Shown here: piece by piece, positions 1 to 6,241 of the stretch
Layout: the number at the start of each line of letters is the position of its first letter
Position numbering within the stretch: the stretch's first letter is position 1
Position numbers and translations under genes: made by a program
Source of the DNA: an uncultured Christensenella sp.
GTDB taxonomy: Bacteria > Bacillota > Clostridia > Christensenellales > UBA3700
Reading direction: 5' to 3'
Length of the DNA: 9,859 nt
Assembly (NCBI GenBank): GCA_910584035.1
Contig: CAJTZR010000072.1
Span: forward strand, 1-9,859
The notes under the pieces: generated by a model
What the model saw: the letters and a program-made list of their open reading frames with translations, nothing else
What the model was told of the DNA's origin: nothing
Databases searched by the model: none

Positions 1-464
1 AGTTAGAGCAAGTAGAGCCTACTCAAGCGGAAAGAGTAGTTACAACTGAAACTGACAATGCGGAAAGTGATAATGTTGCTAATGAGCAAAAAACTGAAAC
101 TCAAAGTCAAGAAAGCGTTAAAGAAGAGGTTGCCTCTAATACTATTGTAGAAAATGAGGTCACAGCTGATACAACTACTGAAAATGCGAAAGCTGATGAA
201 AAGAAAAATGAGGAAGTAGTTGCAGATACTACAGCTGAAAGTGAAGTAGTTGCAGATGTTGCTACAATGCCTATCAAAAAACAAAAAAGTACTGCAAAAG
301 AGATTAAGGCAGAAAAGGTTGCACCTAAGCCAAAGATTGTTAAAGCAGATAAGGAAAGTAAACCAAAAGTTGTAAAGGCGGATAAGGCAAGTAAGCCTAA
401 AGTAGTTAATGCTGATAAGGCTACAAAACCCGCAGTTAAAAAAGTAGAAAAGGTGGGCAAGTAA
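1..464 (+). CDS. C-terminal part of an unidentified protein with an acidic-then-lysine-rich tail (5' truncated)
   Basis: The frame is open from base 3 (about 153 codons) to TAA at 462-464, so this is the 3' end of a gene that begins upstream of the window. What is visible is a disordered-looking tail. The first ~85 residues are rich in Glu, Thr, Val, Asn and Ala and are acidic. The last ~65 are rich in Lys, Ala, Pro and Val and strongly basic, with an 11-residue repeat. No folded domain, signal peptide or membrane helix is present. The stop lies one base before the ATG of the first permease, whose ribosome binding site (AAGGTGG, 450-456) sits inside this gene, so the two are in one operon and probably translationally coupled. 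Because ABC ATPase genes usually precede MacB/FtsX permease genes, the missing N-terminal part could be the ATP-binding subunit; that is inference only. The ATG at 267 is internal and has no good ribosome binding site. Confidence 0.8.
   Translation, partial: LEQVEPTQAERVVTTETDNAESDNVANEQKTETQSQESVKEEVASNTIVENEVTADTTTENAKADEKKNEEVVADTTAESEVVADVATMPIKKQKSTAKEIKAEKVAPKPKIVKADKESKPKVVKADKASKPKVVNADKATKPAVKKVEKVGK
327..452 (+). repeat. In-frame 33-bp tandem repeat coding an 11-residue Lys/Pro/Ala unit
   Basis: Three imperfect 33-bp units (327-359, 360-392, 393-425) and a shorter fourth (426-452) encode KPKIVKADKES, KPKVVKADKAS, KPKVVNADKAT and KPAVKKVEK. Differences between units include silent third-base changes (AAG/AAA, CCA/CCT), so the copies are not recent. 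The unit resembles the Lys-Pro-Ala repeats of bacterial histone-H1-like tails in composition only. Confidence 0.8.
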
Positions 465-465
465 T

Positions 466-1749
466 ATGAGATTTTGGGATATTTTAAAAATATCTTTACA
501 TAACATTTTTAACAATAAGCTGAGAACGTTGCTTGTAACTATTGTGTTATTTGTTTTGTCAACTATAATTATAATAGTTGCGTCAGCTGGTGTAAATATT
601 GCTACTGTGTTAAATGAAGTTAGCGATGTTTCAACTCACGCCGATGTTGTTTTGGAATATCTACCGCAATATGGTGAAAATGACGGCGGATTTTATGGCT
701 GTAAAGATTTTAAGAAAGATGAAATAGAAGGTTTTAGAGAAAAAGTAAGTAAGGAATTACCTTTTTTGCAAAATGTGGTAATGTATTCAAGAGATAATGT
801 CAGATTGCAAAATTCTGGTGGTTGGGTAAACTTTACATTTATTGACACTCAACAGAATTTGTTGGCAGGTCGTGAAAACTATTTAATAGGCGGTAGACTT
901 TGGAATAAAGCTGATTCGGGTAAAGCTTATGCTTGGATAAATGATTATTGTGCAGAGCAAAATAGTTTTGCGATTGGGGATACTATAAACTTAGATGTTA
1001 CTATACCTTCTAGTGACGGAAATTATAATAATGCTATTTTAAAGACAAAACAAGTAGTAATTGCTGGTGTTGTTGACTATCAAGAGTATACTTTTGGTCA
1101 AAGCCCGTTTATGCTAATAGACTATAACTATGCACTAAATAATGAGATTAGTATTAATAGTATTAGGTTTGAGCAATCTAGAATATCTGAACCCGCAACA
1201 ATGGCTCAACTTAACAAAGTAAAAAGTTTCCAAAAGGAAAATGATGCCTATGATGCGAAGAAAAATCCTCAAGGAATATACGCATATTCTCAAATTCTTG
1301 AGGAAAGAAAAATGATAATGATATTTAATATGATTATTGTAATAGTGGTACTTGTTGTATCTGTAATTATAATACTTTTGAGTATTGGTTGCGTGTCAAA
1401 CTCAATACAAATTACGGTGGAACAAAACTCAAAATTCTTTGGAATGATGAAAGCAATAGGTATGCGTAACAATGTAGTAAAAAGCATTGTAAGGATACAA
1501 GCAATAATTTCGATTTTGCTCGCAGTAATTCTTGCAACTGGTTTAACAATAGGTCTTTTCCACTTGTTTAATCCATTACTAGCTAAGGCAATAGCACCTT
1601 TAGGCATAACTTTCACATTGAGTATGCCATTCTATGTGCCAATTGTAGCGTTTGCACTTTTGTCTATTATGGTTATATTGTTTACAATAAAATCATTAAA
1701 CAGAATTAGCAAAATGGACGTTGTGTCTGTAATAAGCGAGGTGAACTAA
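466..1749 (+). CDS. MacB/FtsX-family ABC transporter half-permease (first of a pair)
   Basis: This 427-residue membrane protein has the classic 1+3 layout of type VII ABC permeases. One helix lies near the N-terminus (about 18-42), followed by a ~240-residue outside domain, then three C-terminal helices (about 285-308, 347-366, 388-408). The segment FFGMMKAIGMR (about 324-334), between helices 2 and 3, matches the FtsX coupling motif that contacts the ATPase. The outside domain ends with a beta-rich stretch (VVIAGVVDYQEY) like the MacB periplasmic core. Such proteins do not transport by alternating access; they pass ATPase movement to the extracellular side, for example to export peptides or activate hydrolases. 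The start at 466 is supported by AAGGTGG nine bases upstream. The stop overlaps the next ATG by one base (TAATG). The substrate cannot be told from the sequence. Confidence 0.88.
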   Translation: MRFWDILKISLHNIFNNKLRTLLVTIVLFVLSTIIIIVASAGVNIATVLNEVSDVSTHADVVLEYLPQYGENDGGFYGCKDFKKDEIEGFREKVSKELPFLQNVVMYSRDNVRLQNSGGWVNFTFIDTQQNLLAGRENYLIGGRLWNKADSGKAYAWINDYCAEQNSFAIGDTINLDVTIPSSDGNYNNAILKTKQVVIAGVVDYQEYTFGQSPFMLIDYNYALNNEISINSIRFEQSRISEPATMAQLNKVKSFQKENDAYDAKKNPQGIYAYSQILEERKMIMIFNMIIVIVVLVVSVIIILLSIGCVSNSIQITVEQNSKFFGMMKAIGMRNNVVKSIVRIQAIISILLAVILATGLTIGLFHLFNPLLAKAIAPLGITFTLSMPFYVPIVAFALLSIMVILFTIKSLNRISKMDVVSVISEVN

Positions 1750-3473
1750 TGAAACTGAATGATTATTGGAGACTTGCTAAAATTAGTTTGAAATCAAGGA
1801 AAAAAGCCACAAGAAGTACTGTAAGAGGTATGTCAATAAGTTTGATTATCATTGTTCCTCTAATTTTTGCAATGATTTCGGTTTATGGCTCTATTTTACC
1901 TCAATTAAATAAAAATCCAGAGGCTTTGTATGCAACTTTTAGAAGTACTCAAAAGGACATTAACATTTTAAAAGCTGGTGACAAAAAATGGGATTTTATG
2001 GAATATAGCTGTGGTCATACGTCATCTGGCAGTATACAATTTCTATCTAATGCGGTGGAAATGATTGAAAATTCAGACTATGAAATGTTGCATTACACAG
2101 TATTGAATAAAATGCACGATAGCAATAGTGGTAATTATGAGGAAAATGGTAATTCTGGTGATAATCGTTACTATGAAAGAATAACTATTGATGGTGTAAA
2201 GGACGATAATGGTAATGATAAAAAATATCCTTTAAAAAATAAAAGTTTATACACGGCAATTACATCAACTTCAATTGCAGTAATAGATAAAAATGATTTG
2301 AATGAGTTTAAAAAGCCAAAATATATGGTGTTTGGCGATAAGTATAATAGTGGTTTCAAAAATGATGGTGCTAGGCAAGTTATTGTAAGCAATAGATATT
2401 TACAAATGGCTGGACTTACTGCTGACGAGGTATATGGAAAGAAAATCAGCGTTTATTTGCGTGAAGATTTTAACTGGAATAGCAATGTAACTGCAAATGA
2501 TGTAACGGTAAATAGTCTTGACCATTATCTATTTAGAGATTTTGAGGTCGTAGGAGTTGTTGGTGAAGTTCAGGATTTAGAGAACGAATATAGTTATTAC
2601 TCAACAAATAGTGACATAACTCAAATGGATTTAATTATAACTTCAAGCTCTTATTATAGTCAAGATAATAAACCTGCAATTGTTCCGTCTTGTACTATGA
2701 AAAATCAAAATAATTATAATAGTATAAGTTATGATTTTGGTGATGTAAATGCTAAAAATGAGCTAGCCTACAAATATTTATTTACTGGTGCAAATGCTTA
2801 TACAGCATATTCTTATGTGGCTAAACAATCTGATACTACAAAAACTCTACATTCTATTGAAAGGCATTGTTATAGATTTGTACCCGATAAAGGTTCAGCA
2901 AACCCTTATGGACAATTGAATAAAGTGCTTGCTGATATGTATCCAGCATATCAATATGAGTATGAGTCTGTAGGTGACTTTAGAAGTTATGGACCAGGGT
3001 CAGACTTTTATACAAATTTCCTATTTATTAATAATATTTTGACTTATGCTATGATTGGTGGTTTGAGTTTTGCAGGTATAATATTATTTGCTGCATTGGT
3101 TAACTTGTTTAATACAATAATGCATAGCGTATCTTCAAGAAAGAACTATCTTGGTGTAATGAGAGCAATAGGTGCAAGGTCAAACACAATACCAAAGCTA
3201 TATTTGTTTGAGGTGCTTAGAGTATTTACAAGGGCATTCATTTGGATAGCAATTTTAGGCGGTGGTATTTGTATAGGTCTTAAGATTTTGTTTGACCAAA
3301 TGTTTAAGGGCGGTATAGCATTTGAAGCTATTACAATTTCAATTAGTTGGGCAAGTATTCCTCTTGCATTGCTAGTTGTTATGGGAATATTGCTTATTAT
3401 TGGTTTGGCATACTCAATCGGTTGTAGTTGGAGAATGTCACGCAAACCGATTATGGAAGTTTTGGAGGGTTGA
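1749..3473 (+). CDS. MacB/FtsX-family ABC transporter half-permease with large outside domain (second of a pair)
   Basis: This 574-residue permease has the same topology as its upstream neighbour but a much larger extracytoplasmic part. Helix 1 is at about 28-48, the outside domain spans about 49-424, and C-terminal helices lie at about 426-452, 494-514 and 536-558. The coupling motif LGVMRAIGARSNTIPKLYLFE lies at about 468-488. The outside domain has a MacB-core-like end (VIVSNRYLQMAGL, then YGKKISVYL and FEVVGVVGEV). Compared with the 427-aa partner, the extra ~140 residues are Asn/Tyr/Ser-rich and look like insertions in that domain. GAGGTGA at 1738-1744 precedes the ATG by four bases, inside the upstream gene, and the start overlaps its stop, so the two are translationally coupled and probably made in equal amounts as a heterodimer. 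The stop is TGA, which supports the standard bacterial code. Substrate unknown. Confidence 0.88.
   Translation: MKLNDYWRLAKISLKSRKKATRSTVRGMSISLIIIVPLIFAMISVYGSILPQLNKNPEALYATFRSTQKDINILKAGDKKWDFMEYSCGHTSSGSIQFLSNAVEMIENSDYEMLHYTVLNKMHDSNSGNYEENGNSGDNRYYERITIDGVKDDNGNDKKYPLKNKSLYTAITSTSIAVIDKNDLNEFKKPKYMVFGDKYNSGFKNDGARQVIVSNRYLQMAGLTADEVYGKKISVYLREDFNWNSNVTANDVTVNSLDHYLFRDFEVVGVVGEVQDLENEYSYYSTNSDITQMDLIITSSSYYSQDNKPAIVPSCTMKNQNNYNSISYDFGDVNAKNELAYKYLFTGANAYTAYSYVAKQSDTTKTLHSIERHCYRFVPDKGSANPYGQLNKVLADMYPAYQYEYESVGDFRSYGPGSDFYTNFLFINNILTYAMIGGLSFAGIILFAALVNLFNTIMHSVSSRKNYLGVMRAIGARSNTIPKLYLFEVLRVFTRAFIWIAILGGGICIGLKILFDQMFKGGIAFEAITISISWASIPLALLVVMGILLIIGLAYSIGCSWRMSRKPIMEVLEG
3464..3469 (+). 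promoter_or_regulatory. Ribosome binding site fixing the lipoprotein start
   Basis: GGAGGG lies six bases before the ATG at 3476. It shows that the real start is there and not at the in-frame TTG at 3428, which would add 16 residues with no lipoprotein character in front of the signal peptide. Confidence 0.8.
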
Positions 3474-3475
3474 TT

Positions 3476-5422
3476 ATGCGTAAAAAGATATTTATTATTT
3501 TAACATTAATATTCCTTGCAATAATGTGTTGTAGTTTGGTTGCTTGTGCAGATAACACTAACTTTGACGGCAAGGCAGAAATTTCAATCAACTTTGACAA
3601 AGAGTATAAAGATGTTTCAGTAAACTGCCCAGAGGGTAGTATCGGTCAAATGTCAAGTACGCAATATTTTATAAAGCTAGAAAATACAAAACCAGTTGAT
3701 GTTGTGTTAATTTGCCCAGGTTATGAATCAATTATAAAATCTTACTCTACAAAAGAGCTAAAAAGCGGTAAAATAACTGAAAATGTATCATTCAAAGATT
3801 CCCTTTATAGATTTAGTTTTAGAGTGGCTAATGATGAGGCTGGAACTGACTTAAAGCTTGCAGAAGAGTATAAGGATATCAATTTGACTATTCAATCTGG
3901 TAGTTATGTGTTAGAAAGCACTGAGCCTATCACACAAGATATAGTACTTAAGTACACTGAAGATTATAAACCAATTATTTTATTTAAAGAATCGTTCAAA
4001 TATACTGGTGTTAATGGTAAAATAAAGGGGACTTTGCCTTTACTAAAAAAAGATGACCAAAATGCTGTAATTTTTATTCCGTCAAAGCAAAATGATATAC
4101 AAAGTTATAGTGTAAGGAGTGTTTATTCCTCTTATAATGATAGCTATACCACAGTAAATACTAACACCTATGTTAGTATGGAAATTGATGACTTGAGTGT
4201 TAGTGCATATAATGGTAATATTGGAGAACTTTTGACAAAAGATACATTAAAACAAGGCTATGTAAGGTTTGAAAGTCAGATTGCTAAAGATTGGTATATC
4301 TATTCATTAAACATTGATACAAGTAATAGCTCCTTTAATTCATTAGAGCTTGATAGTGAATTTTATTATACAAGCAATAATTATGGTAAAAATCATATTT
4401 TAAAAGTAAAGGAAGAATTGGTTGTCGGAGACATTTTGAATTTTGAACTATATAGTTATCAAGACAATGAACGAATTAATTATATTCACATTGTTTCGGA
4501 AGAAGAGGTTGAAACTGGCGTTATAAATTTGCAAGCATTAAAAGATAATCAAGCAAATGATTTAAATGTGAATTTGGAAGTTTTAAATGGAAGAAAATTC
4601 ACATTAGAAATAGTTGATAATGATGGTAATGCTTATGATTATAATTATCTAGAGTTAAATTATGAAAATAATAAAACTGAAATTGCTCCTTGGGACTATA
4701 TTCCTAATGAAAGCTATATTTTTACTTTTACAAGTGAAATAGATTATTATATAAATTATGTGCTTACTATCTATAATAAAATTCCTAATACTTCAAATTA
4801 TAGTAGTAAAGATATATATATTGGTAGAATACTAATGCAAGAACTTTTAAAAAGTACAGATGAGGTAACTAATATAAAAATCAATTATTATCTTGATATT
4901 GAAAAACGTCCAGAATTACAAAACAAATCTACAGAAGTTACAATCAAGTACTATGATATAGTAAAAGAGGAATTTTTACATAACCAAAAAATGATGAATT
5001 TATATGAAAATCAAACTATTGCAAAATATGTTGTTGAAATGGATAGTTTCTATGGCAGTGAATATTCAATTGTTGATTTTAAAGATTTTATCTATTATGA
5101 GCAAATTTTTGGTGACGAAATAATAGTAAATGTTATGAGGACTTATAATATAAATTTGAATGTTACAAATTACAATGAGTTTAACTTTGAGTATGGTTTA
5201 TTCTTATTTGGCGATAAAGGTGATATTGAGATAAATGCAGTAAGCATAACACAGAATAACGGAAGAGTAACAGTAAAAGTTCCAGAAATTTATCTTGGTA
5301 AAAAATTGCAGTTTACTTACAATAACCAACCAAAATATACTATGGAAATAGAGTTTCCAGAGATAGACGAAATTGGCGGTTCAATTGATGTTACTATTGT
5401 TGCCCCAGATGACGAATGGTAA
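3476..5422 (+). CDS. Large secreted lipoprotein of unknown function in the permease operon
   Basis: The 648-residue product starts with a lipoprotein signal: MRKK, a hydrophobic core (about 5-19), then the lipobox L21-V22-A23-C24, so Cys24 should be lipidated and the mature protein anchored outside the cell membrane. The rest is beta-strand-like, rich in Tyr, Asn, Ser and acidic residues, with no catalytic motif I recognise. Residues about 43-108 and 131-193 look like two copies of one domain: both begin EYKD(V/I) and contain D(V/I)VL....(G/D)Y..II. Their outline loosely resembles PEGA-type beta sandwiches, which is inference. The gene starts 2 nt after the TGA of the second permease, so it belongs to the same transcript and probably to the same envelope complex, as substrate-binding, tethering or accessory subunit. 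The tail ends in acidic residues (PDDEW). Function not identified. Confidence 0.85.
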   Translation: MRKKIFIILTLIFLAIMCCSLVACADNTNFDGKAEISINFDKEYKDVSVNCPEGSIGQMSSTQYFIKLENTKPVDVVLICPGYESIIKSYSTKELKSGKITENVSFKDSLYRFSFRVANDEAGTDLKLAEEYKDINLTIQSGSYVLESTEPITQDIVLKYTEDYKPIILFKESFKYTGVNGKIKGTLPLLKKDDQNAVIFIPSKQNDIQSYSVRSVYSSYNDSYTTVNTNTYVSMEIDDLSVSAYNGNIGELLTKDTLKQGYVRFESQIAKDWYIYSLNIDTSNSSFNSLELDSEFYYTSNNYGKNHILKVKEELVVGDILNFELYSYQDNERINYIHIVSEEEVETGVINLQALKDNQANDLNVNLEVLNGRKFTLEIVDNDGNAYDYNYLELNYENNKTEIAPWDYIPNESYIFTFTSEIDYYINYVLTIYNKIPNTSNYSSKDIYIGRILMQELLKSTDEVTNIKINYYLDIEKRPELQNKSTEVTIKYYDIVKEEFLHNQKMMNLYENQTIAKYVVEMDSFYGSEYSIVDFKDFIYYEQIFGDEIIVNVMRTYNINLNVTNYNEFNFEYGLFLFGDKGDIEINAVSITQNNGRVTVKVPEIYLGKKLQFTYNNQPKYTMEIEFPEIDEIGGSIDVTIVAPDDEW

Positions 5423-5531
5423 GAAAGAGTAAACATTCAATTAGTTTATTAGCTTCAATACAGCTTAGTTTGTTATATTAAATACAACGCATAATATTTT
5501 GTATTTTTGAGTAAATGAATGGGTAAATTTT

Positions 5532-5619
5532 ACTATTAAATTATAGCTTATTTAACTATTACATTATAGAGAATTTACTATTAAATAGCAGAGTATTTTA
5601 TTAAATTAATACTTACTTA
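5532..5619 (+). repeat. Degenerate direct repeats, about 22-23 bp period
   Basis: ACTATTAAATTATAG (5532-5546) recurs as ACTATTACATTATAG (5555-5569, one mismatch) and shortened as ACTATTAAATAG (5577-5588). A weaker fourth copy begins near 5597 (TTTATTAAATTAATACTTA). The spacing is 23, 22 and 20 bp. Low sequence complexity makes chance similarity possible for the fourth copy; the first three look real. Confidence 0.5.
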
Positions 5620-5650
5620 TTAGGTAATACATCTATGTTTGCGTGCAACT

Positions 5651-5669
5651 TTATAACATTTTGTTATAA
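5651..5669. repeat. Small AT-only inverted repeat
   Basis: TTATAACA, a TTT loop, then TGTTATAA form a perfect 8-bp dyad, followed on the plus strand by a T-rich run. It could be a weak operon-proximal terminator or a protein site, but the stem has only one G-C pair, so it may be chance. Confidence 0.3.
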
Positions 5670-5850
5670 GATTTTAATTATTTTAAAATTAAAATGAACT
5701 TAAACAAACAATTAAAATTAAAGTATCTATAAAAGTAATTTATTTGAAATAAAATAAATTGTTTTTAGAAAAATGTTTATTGAAAAGTAAAAATAAATTA
5801 ACTAAAAAATATTTGAATTTAAAAGTAAAGTTTAAAAATAAAAAAGACAT

Positions 5851-5892
5851 AAAACAAACCCCCTCAAAATCAAGTTTTGAGGGGGTTGTTTT
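5851..5892. terminator. Strong bidirectional intrinsic terminator between convergent genes
   Basis: CCCCCTCAAAA (5859-5869) pairs perfectly with TTTTGAGGGGG (5875-5885) around a 5-nt loop. Flanking A and T residues extend the stem to about 18 bp with one bulged A. Both strands have a T-rich tail: TTGTTTT on the plus strand and TTTGTTTTATGTCTTTTTTA on the minus strand. It lies ~430 nt after the lipoprotein stop and ~350 nt after the acyl-CoA synthetase stop, so it can end both transcripts. Confidence 0.9.
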
Positions 5893-6241
5893 AGTTTCGT
5901 GAAATACACAACAATATTCTACTCGTTAAAATTACTTTTGCTGTATATTTAATAAATCTACACAATGTACAATTTTAAGAGTGTGGTCCATATATTCAAA
6001 CTTACTATTTATTAGTTACATTAAAAATTTTCTTATTGCAGTAGTGTCAAATAATTGTTCTAATTTAATTATTCCATCGTTTGCTTTTTAGAATTTAAAA
6101 TATAGAATGTAACTTTAATTTAATCAAAATAGCTTATCAAATAACTAACTTTTGTATTAATATTTATTTACTTTACATTAATTTATTTGTAAGAAAATAG
6201 CAATTTTTATAAATTCTAATTTGAAATATATTGTAGTTTAC
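5893..6241. other. AT-rich intergenic region downstream of the acyl-CoA synthetase gene
   Basis: No intact gene is visible on either strand. On the minus strand one frame has unusually few stops for such AT-rich DNA. Segments 6019-6087, 5935-6015 and 5742-5925 are each open, separated only by isolated stops at 6016-6018, 5932-5934 and 5926-5928, but none has a credible start and ribosome binding site. It may be the 3' untranslated region of the synthetase transcript or a decayed sequence. Confidence 0.5.

Larger units (their letters stand above)
5423..5850. other. AT-rich intergenic region after the lipoprotein gene
   Basis: I see no gene here: all frames are short and lack a ribosome binding site. 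One small frame at about 5636-5698 begins ATG but has no Shine-Dalgarno sequence. The stretch contains degenerate 22-23 bp repeats (5532-5619) and an AT-only inverted repeat (5651-5669). If transcription of the permease operon stops at the strong terminator near 5870, this is a ~430-nt 3' untranslated region. Confidence 0.6.

Noticed and set aside
267..464. A separate 65-residue basic protein starting at ATG 267
   Set aside because: The frame is open all the way from base 3, the ATG has no Shine-Dalgarno sequence and the lysine-rich part continues the upstream protein.
3..515. Long minus-strand open frames (3-515 and 107-460) opposite the first gene
   Set aside because: They are antisense shadows of the low-complexity Glu/Lys/Ala-rich frame, which lacks stop codons on the complement. 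Their translations are Phe/Ser/Leu-rich with no ribosome binding site.
1290..1616. Minus-strand frame inside the first permease
   Set aside because: It is antisense to transmembrane-coding sequence; hydrophobic codons give open complements. The same applies to 2171-2392 and 3146-3445.
3428..3475. TTG start 48 bases upstream for the lipoprotein
   Set aside because: It would place polar residues before the signal peptide and lacks a ribosome binding site, while ATG 3476 has GGAGGG six bases upstream.
5423..5850. CRISPR array or replication origin in the AT-rich gap
   Set aside because: The repeats are short, degenerate and have 7-8 bp spacers, no cas gene is near and no DnaA-box cluster (TTATCCACA) is seen.
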